DNA of 64,000 nucleotides from Chaunax sp. Z400 (Eukaryota; Chordata; Actinopteri; Lophiiformes; Chaunacidae). The DNA lies in NCBI GenBank assembly GCA_037577475.1, contig CM075187.1, forward strand, positions 22,536,810-22,600,809. Reading direction: 5' to 3'. Numbering within the stretch: the first letter of the stretch is position 1; each line of letters starts with the position of its first letter. Positions 1 through 12,000 of this stretch are shown piece after piece. The translations under genes were made by a program, and so were the position numbers. The notes below the pieces were generated by a model. That model did no database searches, was not told the origin of the DNA, and worked only from the letters and a program-made list of their open reading frames with translations.

Positions 1-926
1 TGTAAAACAGACAATGCTAACACTACAGGAAATTGTAAATTAAAAAATGTGGAGCAAAAGAAAAGCCATGTCTTCTTCCTGTTTCATCATGAGTCAGTGG
101 CAATCCTAGACACTGGGGGCCCATGCAAAGAAGACCAACTCCTTTTAGGGGCCCCCAGATATTTGCCTGTTGGAAGGGAGCACCCCTGTTCTTAGTTCCT
201 GTATTCCAGGAAACACAGCTGTTTCTGCGTGCTGAAGATGGTGTCTATAACAGCAGCCCAGGGAAGTAAATTACCTCTCTCCTCTGGGGTTAAGTCGGGT
301 ACCCAGCTGAGATGTGTATCCAGTACAGATAATGTACCTTTAATGAGGAGAATGAGTATCAGAAGAGGAAAATGTGGCAGATTTACTTGGAGAACTTTGC
401 TCTTACTGCCGTGTTGCAGTCATAAGTTACAGCTTGAACTTCCATCAGACCAGCTCCCTCCTACCTCAGAGCAGGAAGAGGAAGAAATACAGGAAGAAAA
501 TATCTTCCTTCAGCCAGGAGCTTTTGACAAGAATAGTCAATGCATATTTTCCATGTTGGCTCAAAGACATTGTGTACTTGCATAAATCATCACGTTTCCA
601 CAAATTTCCAAAGGTCTAAAGGGGGTTGGTAAAAGCAAAATTCAAATATTACATTTAGGTAATCTATTTATAGGAGCTGACGTTCTTTCAGAATAAATGT
701 ATTTGCTCAGAGTGAAATTTCAAATCCATATATATGAATTATGGAAGATCTTTCTCCCACCAAACAATGCCATCAGCAATTTATTCAAAAGTCTATAAAT
801 ACATTTCAGGCAAATAAAATGTAAGCATTGGTTTAAAAAAAGTACATAAAACTCTTAGGTCAAAATTATTATTCAATCAATGTCACTTAGGTCCACTACA
901 ATACTATAGGAATGGATACACGCAGA
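1..926. other. Intergenic, no gene recognised
   Basis: Only short open frames are present (for example 229-585 on the plus strand). They show no domain, no biased composition and no splice-site framework that I recognise. The stretch lies downstream of the odf2 relic on its minus strand and could hold its former 3' UTR. I see no promoter or RNA gene here. Confidence 0.5.
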
Positions 927-1334
927 TCAGGTTGGAGAATCCTTCAGTCCACTTGTGAGCAAAGAGTCACTAAACACGTTTCCATATGAGGTTTTGAGAA
1001 ACTGAACATAGTTCTGCAGACTGCGGTTTGTTGAGTCTGACTGTTCCAATCTGTCCTTCATGTTCTGCAGCTAACTCTGGAAGCGATGCTCCATCTGAAG
1101 GAAAACAGAAGCACACAGACACTTTTGAATTTTATTTTACATATACCCACCTTGCACATGGTGTACATGCTTGAAAATACACAGCATCTCAAGCATGTAC
1201 ACCTACAGTCCAACATGTACTACATGTCCAACATTAAAATCCACGGTAATCCATTGAATTTATTCATTCATATCTATAACAACTTCATCTTGCTCAGGGC
1301 TCCAGGCTAGTAAGCACTGACTAGTCATGACAAT

Positions 1335-1830
1335 GGCAGTGGTGGAAGATACTGAGTGTACTCAAGTACAGGTAGTAATAAAATAGTTTAAAAATTGTCC
1401 TTTACAGATGAAATTAATGGATTTAAAATCCTATTTAAGCTAAAGTACAGAAGTATTATCAGCTAAAAGTATTATCAAAGGTAAAGGTACTCTTTAAATA
1501 GAATGACTAAATTCAGAGAGTATTATATATTATATATATATAATTGAGATATTATTATTGGTGTTGGCCCTATTTTAATATGATCAAGGTGTAACTCATT
1601 GTAATTACCTCATATATTGTAATGTAGTTAAATGCATAACACTTAGCAAACTGATGATATGTTTTCCATAAGTAAACTGTAACTATACCTCTCAAGTTAA
1701 AGTACAATAATTCCCTCTGAAATGGAGCGAAGTGGATGTATATAAGTACCACAAAACAGCAAATACCCAAGTGAAGTGCTAGTACCTCAAAACTGCTCTT
1801 AATTACAGTAGTTGAGTAAATGTTCCCACT
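1335..1830. repeat. Interspersed repeat rich in 'aagta' steps (copy 1)
   Basis: The intron between the last two odf2-like exons is mostly a sequence full of short 'actcaagta / taaagta / gtaaaggta' steps. The same style recurs at 32925-33110, 33655-33725 and 61612-61885. It looks like a fish interspersed repeat family; I recognise the style but cannot give a class name. Ends are approximate. Confidence 0.5.
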
Positions 1831-2945
1831 GTTGGGTAGAAATGTTTTGCGGAGGGACAGAGTGACGTACCTCCTCTTTGCTTCGCTGCAGCTGACTCTG
1901 CTCTGTTCTGGCTCTGCTCAGCTGGCTCTGCAGGTCCAAGGCTTTAGACTGAGACACTCTCTCTTTGGTCAACACCTTCTGCATGCTGCTTTCCACCTGC
2001 AGACCAGAAAGGAAAGAAAAACACTTTTAATCTACAGCCTCACCTATTTTTGTTGTACCAGTATCAAAATGTTTACTTCCACAACACTCCAAATTGCATC
2101 AGAGAGCAACACATCTGCAATATCAAGCACAGAAATCTAATTTGTCTGATATGAGAATAAACTTTCAACTTGTAACCCTCTATTTCTAGTCAAATCTGTG
2201 GAGTGCACGCAGCATGAATTGAATAAGAAGGAGGGGTAAATTGATGGAAGGTAAGAGAGGTGATGATATAGTTTCACACTTGTCTCTGTGCATCATCCAG
2301 AGTTTGTTGCAGCTGTCTGGACAGGGCGCTGCACTCGCAGGTCTTCTCCTCCAGCTGCTGTTCAACATGCTGGACTCTGGCTTCCTTTGAGGAGAGAGCT
2401 TGAGACATCTCTTTGTTTTCAGCCTTCACGTTCTCAAGCTTCCTACAACAAACAACACAAATTAAGAGTTGCAATTTGGAATGTGTGCACTTTGTTATGT
2501 CTGTAAAAACAGTGTACAAGTGATGCTCTTATTTAAAAAGTGTATATCTACAGTTTTTTTCAATAAGGTGGCCCTGTGAGGGTCGAGAGGTACAGGAATG
2601 ACAGCCGCGAATCCGTAGTTATATTAATGATGGGTGTGAAAGTTCACAGTGTCGAGCATTGTCCAATCACATTACCATAAAACATGAAAACAATGCCAAT
2701 TCTCTGCCATTAAAAGTGGGAGGGTCCAGGTCACAGGGAGCTTTTCCTGTGGATAATCTGAAGCAATCAGTTAGAGAGTAGCACCAGGCCGTAGACTCTT
2801 GTTTACGTCAACCAAGACGTAGGTATTCACAGAAAATCAACCCAATACAGGCTGGAAACAATCTTAAATGAATGCTGACAGACTACCAGGCGTTATGTAC
2901 GAATAATTATTTTTTATTTCAAAATTATTTTACCGCCGCTGTATT

Positions 2946-3023
2946 TACAGTACCAGTCAAACAGTTGAACACACCTTCCCTTCATTTGAACAAGAAACTG
3001 TGTCCAAACGTTTGACAGGTACA
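2946..3023. mobile_element. Short palindromic TA-flanked MITE (copy 1, diverged)
   Basis: The two halves are imperfect reverse complements. It begins with tacagtaccagtcaaa and ends with gtttgacaggtaca, with TA at both ends. This matches a Tc1/mariner-type miniature element with almost no internal sequence. It is more diverged than the copy at 3508-3589. Confidence 0.6.
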
Positions 3024-3507
3024 GAATCTGTAGCCAGTGTTGTAGTTTAATCAAGTGAAAGAAATGACTATAAAGATTTTTTTCTTCTTATTGTGTTGGT
3101 TAAATTAGGTACCTTGTGTCTGACTTCAGAGAGGGCAGAGTTGTGCTCCATGTTCCTCCTCATATGGAGGTCGGCCTCCTGTTGTACATCTATGAGCTGC
3201 TGCTCGGTCCTCCTTAGTTTGTCGGGCAGCGTTTGAAGATCTCTGAGCCGGTCCAGCAGCTCCCGTCTAACCTGCTCCTTATCTCTCTCCAGACTTGGCT
3301 TCACCTCCCGCGTCTCCTTCTGTGCCATCTCAAGCTTCAGGCTGTACTCCTCAGATTCCAGACGAGCATGTTGGACCTGCACAGAGAAGTATGACATCAC
3401 AGTAGACACGGTAAACACTTTGGGGTATATGAGGTGTTTTCATGAAGACATTATGAAGACTGCAGACCTCTGAGCTTCTCCTCAGATGATGCCAGCAGGC
3501 CCTAATA

Positions 3508-3589
3508 TACACTACCAGCCAAATGTTTGGACACAGTTTCCCATCCACTTGAATGGGAAACTGTGTCTAAACTTTTGACTGGTACTGTA
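3508..3589. mobile_element. Short palindromic TA-flanked MITE (copy 2)
   Basis: A near-perfect 82 bp palindrome: the left arm contains gtttggacacagtttcccat, and the right arm, from atgggaaactgtgtctaaac, is its reverse complement. It is bounded by TA dinucleotides, as expected for Tc1/mariner-mobilised MITEs. It sits directly against the degraded odf2 exon stub at about 3460-3505, so it may have disrupted that exon. Confidence 0.7.
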
Positions 3590-4968
3590 TGTTTAGAATA
3601 AATGACACTGAAATACATTTGTTTGAGTTCAAAGAAATAGTGATACAGTAGAAGAAGTTGTCAGTTTGAGACAGAGTTAGAGGTTATTGCCTGAAGTCAA
3701 GAACATTTTCTGCAAGACCTGCAAAATACATAAAACAATTTAAGTGTTGATGATTCATGAACACTCAGCTGTCGTCACAAAGAGAACACTTGTCCTGCAT
3801 GAATATCACATGTAGCTTAAAAAACAAGATTTTTTTCTGCTAAACAGAATGATGTGATGAATAATGTGCTTTAAATTAAGTGAACAGAACTGAAAACACA
3901 GATTTATGAGACTTTTTTGAGTTTGTGGGAAATCTCAAACCTGCTAACAATTTTTCTGAAGGTACCTTAAGTCTTTGGTTGTCCAGGTTGGCAGAAGCGT
4001 TTTCATCAGTGAGATGATGAAGCTGATCCCTGAGCTCCTCCCTCTCAGTCCGACTCCTCTCCTCAGCTGAATAAAGCCGAGAGGTCAACTCTGTCACCTG
4101 CCTGTGATGGCAGACATGTGAAGCGGGTGTTTTGTTGTCATCACAGGCCCCATATTTATAATATCCTAATAATCTAATGTCCTAATTTCAGATGTCTTGA
4201 CTGTTTCAATGCAATGAAATGTAAAAATCTTCTCAAATATCACAATAGGAAGTGCACTCAAAATGTACACTCACAATTTAAGAGCAGAGATCTCCTCTTC
4301 CAGCTGTTCTTTAGCGGCTGCCTCTTTAGAGTGATGGAGACACCAGTCACTGGAGGTGGAGAGAGCTTGAGCCTCAACAACTCAACTCAACTCAACAAGT
4401 GAGAAAATGTCCATTCCCAGAATACATCTGTACCATAATGTGCTGCATGTTCTCTACAAACTCATTACTCATTACTGCCATTATGTGCATTAAAGTGAAA
4501 ACAGAATTCTGTAGCCTGTCCTCACCTCAGAATCTGGTGTTTGTGTGTTTCACTGGAATAAAGGCTGGCTGAACTTCCTCTGAACTGTCTTTGCATAAAA
4601 CCGTGTGATCATACAAGACATTGCCAGCAGTGAAGAATCTCATTTGTATGCAGGATGATCCACATAGAAGTCTGTGGATCATACTAAGGATGCGGGACTT
4701 TCTTTGTCGAAAGACATGTTGTAAGAGTTTCAAGCATTGTGTAATACCATGTTACACAACCCATATCTGCCCATCACTCTGATGTTGTGTGATTTACAGA
4801 CATTGTGCTGTGGATCTGTGGTAACTCTGAATACTGACCTTCTCCTGCAGTTTTACCGCAAGCTGTCTGGCGGACTCCTCGGCCTGCTTTACACTGCTTT
4901 AGAGACTGCATCTCTTCCTGCAGAGCCAGCAGCTCTTCCTGCTTCTGGTCATGGCGCAGCTGCATCCT

Positions 4969-5860
4969 CTGCTCACACACAGAGAGAAGGACAGAGACAT
5001 TCATCAACAAGTTAAAGGATAATAAAGGTAATGTAATCTTCCGAGATGAAAGGCATAATGTGTATTTTAAGATAAACACACTCTCTGTAGGGCTGACAGT
5101 TCCATTTAATGGTCACTTCACCAACAGATTGTTTAACATGGCAGTTCCAGTGGAGCTACTGAGCCACAAAGAATTGACAAAAGCCGTCTACATGTCCATG
5201 TTGTGGACAAAATATGGATAAAACAGCAGGAGAAGGTTTTGGAAGTTTCCATGAATGTTCTGATATTTTTTTGCCAGATTGAGTCAGCAAGCTTGATTTT
5301 CTTGATTTTCTCCTTTAATATTTATTTGCAATTCATTGCTGCAGTCACTGCAGAGGTAATCAATTGGTTGATTGCAGGGGAAAAAAACAAAAAAACCCCA
5401 GTGGTTACATTTAATGGAAAATGCAGGTTATTCATGCACCTTACTGTTTTCAGATGTGAAGCTCCGGTAAGGCCAGGCACGATAATTTGTTTTTCGTCCA
5501 TGTCCCGTCCAGGGCTCCGTATAATCTAAATCAATATTTTCTGTTAGAATCCACTGAGGGGATAAATTTAAGACCCATGCCTCCACATATTTATGATTTT
5601 TTTTAATTCTGAGGTTGCGCACTACAATTTATGACTTTTCAAAATAAAAGTCGCATGAATACAACTTTACACCATGTATTATATTTTGTGCCCTCAAGTT
5701 TGAATAATTTCAGCAAATATGAACATTTATTTACTCCAAATGTACTCCCGACAATCTCCTTGAATTATATAATTAAAAAATCCACAATTATCCTGCCCTA
5801 CGGAACTATTGTGACAGCAGCCAAACATGCTTTTCCGGTCCGCGGTCAAAAATAACGGAA
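4969..5860. other. Non-coding gap between odf2 relic and hira
   Basis: No further odf2-like exon was found here, although the N-terminal half of that protein would be expected upstream of 4968 on the minus strand. The stretch is AT-rich with scattered stops in all frames. It ends at the start of the presumed hira promoter/leader, which is more GC-rich. Confidence 0.5.
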
Positions 5861-6095
5861 ACACTTCCTGAACTGCCTGGTGTCACCTCGCCTGTCGTCC
5901 GGAGCCGCCTGTCTGCCGCTGCTCGGCTCTGAGACTCAGGGATGCGACTGCAGAGATGGAGTTGAATCACAAGAACAGCAAAGTGTCGGTCAGAGTTTGA
6001 AACAAAGGAAATGATTTAGCGTTAGTTCTCCAAATGAACTGATGGATTCTTTGTTGAAAATAAGATAGGAGGAAATTTAAAAAATCGGGTTGAAA
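5861..6095 (+). promoter_or_regulatory. hira 5' leader / promoter-proximal region with two short uORFs
   Basis: This GC-richer patch directly precedes the hira start codon at 6096. If transcribed, it carries two overlapping upstream ORFs: 5942-5965 (7 codons plus stop) and 5956-6000 (14 codons plus stop). Both end before the main start. No TATA box is obvious. The transcription start is not determinable from sequence, so the leader extent is inferred. Confidence 0.45.
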
Positions 6096-9000
6096 ATGAA
6101 GCTGCTGAAGCCGAGCTGGGTGAGCCACAACGGTAAGCTTGCGCAGGAATCACTTGGACCAAGTTGTGCTTTTGTTGTCGGAGTGGGGTGAACTGATGAG
6201 GCATGATGGTGGTGGGCAACACTTCTAGGACTTGTCACAGTTTGTCTATGATACTCACTGACATAGTTAACCACACTTAATTCAACAGCTGAACGCACAC
6301 AGTTTGTGTTATTGTCATAATCACTATTACTCCCACTCGCAGTTGGAAATCTATTTATATTTGCTAACCTTAGCTAGCTAGCTAGCGAGTTAGCCCCCCC
6401 GGTTAGCTCAGATACACAACCGCTAGCTAACTTATCTGCCAAATGACCCTTGTCGAACTTGCTATTTAAAAGTAGCCGCTTGTTTAATGTTTTTCGTGCT
6501 CCATGCGGCATATTAGCAGAGATCTTATTTTATTGACGCTGAACAAGCTCAATGTGGGGTTAAAGAGGTGCCTGTTGGTGAAGTGTCCAAGCTGTCAGTT
6601 TGGAAAGTTACCCGTTTGGGAAATGGCCTGAATTTAGGGTGCAGCTAACCATCACTGTCAAGTTAGCTTTTGGCAGTTTGTTTTTACAAACAGTATCACA
6701 ACTTGCCAGACCGAATTGGCAAGAGATATGTTCAAAGACATTGTTATCTTAAATAATGATTCATAATTAACAAGATACTGTAATTCGAAACGGAGACAGC
6801 AAGCAAAGACACTCAAAGTCAAGAGTAATTTTCTTCTTCCATTGTGCACAAGTCATGTTTTATTTCCACATTAGGCAGTCTGTAGAAATGGATACATGAC
6901 AGAAACAAGCACTGAAGCAAACAAAATATACCACCACTACATTATTTTTAATCAATTAATCGGTCTATTCTAGTGAGACATGTTTTTCACATTTTCTCAG
7001 AACCCAAGGTGACATCTTGAAATGTGTTGTTTTGTCTTACCAACAGTCCAAAAATCAAATATGCTCACGTTATTATGTCATAAAATAGAGAAAAACATCA
7101 CACCCTCACATTGCAGAAGCTGGAACCAGTTCATTTTCTCAATTTTTGCTTGCTAGACATCTTAATCAACTAGTCATTTTATGCACTAAAAGCAATCATT
7201 TCAGAAGTCAAAACCTTTAGAGACACGCATAAGCAAACATAGAGAGCTTCACATTTTCCCAAACCACTTATCCCACAAAGCCAACAACAAATTAACTTGT
7301 TGATATATGTTTGATGACTTAATTAATAGGACAGGACCCTGTGCTGCTTGTTCTTTCTGCATTTTACCGATTAATATGTCCAGTAGTATGAATGCTGTCT
7401 ACAGACTGACAGTCTTGTATTTTCTTTTCAATGTATTTTTTCCTCCTTGTGTTGTCTTCTCATATTTGCTGTCTTACTTGCCGACACATCTAATATGACA
7501 ACACTGTTTGACCTACGTTATATATTAGGGTAAATTTAAGTCATGAAACACAACTTATAGTTTTTTTTATTGGACATAAAAAAAAATACTTTTTTTATAG
7601 TCTTTTTATTGTATTTTTTAATATTGTGGAATGTAGCTGTACTACATATAGATCGAGTTTGGGGTTTAAATATTTTTTCAGTATTTTTAGAGGATAACAC
7701 AAATTGTCTCTTTGCAGAAAAATCTGCAGAATCATGTTGAGTTAATCCAGTCACTGAAAAACCTTGGAAAGAGAGAACACTTCCATGACCTGGACTGACT
7801 AAGCTGTGGAAAATCACAGAAAGATTAAGGAATTTTCCATCAGGCCAACAGTACACAACCTGATAAAGAAACACTGATGTCTCTTTGATCTTCCTATGTT
7901 TGATTGAAATGTATCACATTTAATTTGTTCTTCTCAACAAGTATTGGTTATCTAAAACATTAGTTTACAGTATCTGTGGGTCTGTGTGTATGGATTTGTT
8001 TAATACTGTGATTTGATAATTATCATTAGATGTTGACTTGTGTGTTTTACAGGCAAACCCATATTTTCAGTTGACATCCACCCTGATGGAACAAAATTTG
8101 CAACGGGTGGGCAAGGTAAGACTGATCCCACAGTTTACATCCTCTGGCACTGAGCCTGCTTCATTGTTGGGATGTTGCTGGAGTGTTTCATGTAGTGTTG
8201 ATTGAAAATTTAGTGCGGTATCGGTTTAAAACACCCACTGCTGAATCTGTATCACACCAAACTAAATGTTCTCCCGCAGCCTCGATGCAGACTTTAATTT
8301 ATTTTTCTGCCCAAAAAGGTTTCCTCAACCCTCAGATGAGGTTTTCAAATTAAAACACAAAGACATCTTTATTCTTCCACCATCAAACCAAAAGTTGTAT
8401 GAGTTGTGCGTATTTAAAATGAATGACTTGTTTTCAGGAGAGGACTCTGGCAAGGTGATGATATGGAACATGTCGCCTGTCCTCAGAGAAGAGGACGAGA
8501 AGAACGAAAATCTTCCCAAAATGCTTTGCCAGATGGACAATCACCTAGGTAACCAGCTTTGTCTGGATTGTCTTTCATGTTGATTCAAATAAACCTGTTG
8601 ATCGTAAAAATGTTTGGTTGTTATTGTTGATAATATGTGTAGATTAACACTCGCCTATGAACATGTGTCCAGGTTCCTCTGTTGTTAGGATCCTGTTTCT
8701 TACTAAATTTATACAACTTAAGTGCTAACAGTACTTTCAGTCAATAAAAACAGTGCTGCTGCCACTTTAACAGCGTAAAAACAAACCAAATAGGATGTAT
8801 AGTTTCTCAGAACAAGCTTGTATTACACATCAGCCGCTACATAAAAAAAGTAATACCGTACAAGCTTTTTTTGTGCCTGCCAAAGGAGGCATATTGTCCA
8901 TATGTTTTTACTTAATGAGGCGTGGTCTGTCCACATCTCCTCCAAAACTGCAGGACACAAGTCATTGAATTTTCACACGTACTTTGTAGGACCCTAAAGT

Positions 9001-12000
9001 GTGGATCTCATAACTGGTTTCTTCAATTTCCTTATATTTTTACATTTGAGTGCACATTTGAACTTAGGCCATTTTAATGTAATTCTACTATTATCCTGCT
9101 TTGATAGAAGTTCTGGTCTGTCTACATCAGCACAAGTTTTTCCAATTGTGGAGGCACCGTTGTCCTTTTCTGACAAATTTCTCTTATTTAGAATTGCGCT
9201 AACTACAGAATCAAAAACAGGGTCTCAGTACAGTGAAAGTAGTCTCTGGTACAAGAGGTCAATAAACTGCCTACAGAAAATATTGTTCTCACAGGTTACC
9301 CACCGGTAGCTGCACATGGCTGTGAGAATTTGACTTGAGTCCATTGTTGACTTAAGAAAGATTTGGTGATGCAGATCTGATTGTTTAATCTGAAGGAAGC
9401 TTTACATGCACAGCATATCTAAAAGCCACTTCTCTGGAACGGAACGTCTCCACAAGAGTGAAAAATTGTGTTCAGGCCATCCACCATTTGATTAAAACAT
9501 GAGTCCGATGAGAAGAAAATGGCATTGTTTTATTGACTGTATTATTGTTCTCTAATTTCTGCTGCCCACAGTAGCCATTTGTGCCCATAAAGAAACTCAG
9601 ACTCTCAGTTATTATTAAATGTCAATTCTTATGGCTTAACAGTTAAGAATGTATAAAGTAGACACTGAAGGATTTATGTGATTTGAGCAGCTTCCTATGT
9701 TGATACATTTTTATTTTCCAACCTTAGTGTTTGGATCTCTGGTACTGACCGATTCTGACTTGCTGAATATGATGGCAGACGCATTACTTTTTCCTTAGAG
9801 TTGAATGAGCTTTATTATCCAGCTTGGCCAGGAAAATTGTCTCAACAGCCTAAATTTTGAGCCTTAAAATTGATCAGATTCTGGTCAGAGTCGTTGGTTT
9901 CGATCTTTTATCCCGATTTTTATTTTCCACGCACAATTAATGTTATAGCGTTCATTACACAAACAGATAAAATAACCTCATCAGTCCTTATGGGATAAAA
10001 AAAAAACACAAGCTGCTGCCGTGTGAAAGGACCAAATACATGTACAAGCAGTCAGTTCGTTAACATTTTTGCTCTGCTGGTACGTTTAATGCCCACTACA
10101 ACAGATAGTCTTGTTAGCACAAATCCATTCAAGTTAAACTGGTGTTTGTCTCTGCAGCGTGTGTCAACTGTGTGCGCTGGTCCAACAACGGGCTGTACCT
10201 GGCATCAGGGGGAGACGACAAGCTGGTCATGGTGTGGAAGAGAGCTGCGTATGTCTGCACAGACACACACACACACACACACAAAAATGTGCAAATACAC
10301 ATCATGTATTTGCTGTAACAGTCCACTCTGGATTTATATTTTTAAAGTAATACTGGGTTTGTTAGATTAATTTCTTGGCTATATTCAACTACAGTTTTCT
10401 AAATTTCAGTCAGATGTTTAGGTTTGTGCTCTTTGTGTTTGCAACAGTCCTAGCTGAGGTCTGCACTATGAAACAGGATTTGTGGTTAGCGACCTAACTC
10501 GGATCTATCCTGGATACGTTGAACTTGCTTCGTAGGACAGGCCGCTGGGGGTTGATGCTCTCTGATTTTGACCGTGTGTGTTTTGTCGGCAGATTCATTG
10601 GTCCGAGCACAGTGTTCGGGTCGAGCAGTAAACTGGCCAACGTGGAGCAGTGGAGATGTGTTACCATCCTAAGGAACCACACCGGAGGTAAGACACACAC
10701 ACACACAAAACTCTTAAATATGTGTACACACTCTAGGAATGAACAATCGGAAATATTATGGAAATTGCAATATTGTCAAGTGCAATATCCAAATAGTAGG
10801 ATCGGTAATTTTTTGCTAAAGGTAAAATTGTCACAACATGCCATTATAAATAAAGCATTGTGATGTCATACGAGATGCTGCTGGCCTACAAGTCCTATTC
10901 ACCAAACGTGAGGGAACATACTTTTTTAGTACAGACCTCACCAAAAGTCACATCACCAGTGTTTAGTCTGTCAAAATGTAATGCAGAAATTTACCATTAC
11001 CACTAAAATCGTGACTCACAATTGTATTACCTGTCAAAATAATAGTTATAGTATTTTTTTTTTGTATATCAGTCCTATTACACCCACAACATATCCACAA
11101 AACAAATAAAGGAAATGTTGAGAAAACACACATTTATACACACACACACATTACATATCGTATTAAATGTAACTGAACCTAAAGTAATGTTTAAATGTAT
11201 TGTTACCACAGTTTGTTGTGTGTTGAATGTTGTTCCCTGCTCTGAAAATATTTGCACAGCCCATTTTGAATCCAGCATTGCTTACTTTACTTCATATATT
11301 GGCATGTTGTGACTACCTGTGGACCAGTACAATGTTTGTGTGTGCATGAAATTGTGCGCATACACGGTGCTACTAGAGGTCAAAATTCAACAGGCAACCT
11401 TTGACTAGTAACATGTCCGTAGACTCAGGCAGTGAGTTCAGTGTGTGTTTTGTCTGTAGATGTGATGGACGTGGCGTGGTCTCCCCATGATGTGTGGTTG
11501 GCCTCCTGCAGCGTGGACAACACCATCGTCATCTGGAATGCTCGCAAATTTCCAGGTAGGAGGCACAGAAACCAGAGCTCACCCTGTCTGTTACAACATA
11601 AAGAGAGAATAAAAGTCTCACTCACTAATTGGAAGTGGAACATACACATACACATTATACCATTAAGTATTTGCAAATGATAAAATCATTCAAAAATACT
11701 GGAAATCCTCTCTGCACACTGTACTGCAATTTATAGTGTAACTGCAGCAGAACTGAACTAACAGTTGTTTTCATGATCTAGAAACTTCTGAGAATTTTTC
11801 AAAGAATTGATCATTCATTTAATCCATAAAATACTTACTTATAGATTAGTAAAATTTCTAAAAGCCCACAGTGATGTCAAAAAGTTTGCCTGACTGATAC
11901 TTTGAAGCTAATAAACCTAAAACATATATGCTCAGTCTTCTACTAAATAAGACAAAGGCAAGCAGCAGATCCACTTATTAGAGAAGCTGGAGTTTGGGAA

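Larger units (their letters stand above)
927..4968 (-). pseudogene. odf2: odf2-like (outer dense fiber 2 / cenexin) truncated pseudogene
   Basis: ODF2 is a coiled-coil protein of sperm-tail outer dense fibres and of mother-centriole appendages. Blocks matching its C-terminal half, in gene order, are 4968-4839, 4372-4275, 4101-3966, 3376-3113, 2442-2280, 1996-1871 and 1094-927. Recognisable pieces include RLRDLQTLPDKLR, LEEKTCECSALSRQLQ, LDLQSQLSRARTE and MKDRLEQSDSTNRS, each with a close human counterpart. Most junctions are good splice sites. The locus is damaged. Block 4968-4839 changes frame near 4890-4899, because its first half is coiled coil in one frame and its second half matches ODF2 in another. 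The last exon has an in-frame TAG at 1073-1071 with conserved sequence continuing after it. The exon expected between 3966 and 3376 is only a stub near 3460-3505, and the exon expected between 3113 and 2442 is absent, so the phases do not join. The N-terminal half is not seen before hira. It is probably a decayed duplicate, perhaps from the teleost genome duplication; a tail-only transcript cannot be excluded. Confidence 0.82.

Noticed and set aside
229..619. Overlapping plus-strand frames of 118 and 81 codons
   Set aside because: No recognisable domain, no splice context and no conserved neighbour. Considered chance.
4527..4733. Minus-strand 68-codon frame as an extra odf2 exon
   Set aside because: It has no coiled-coil pattern and no ODF2 similarity. 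It also contains a local inverted repeat (gatccacatagaagtctgtggatc).
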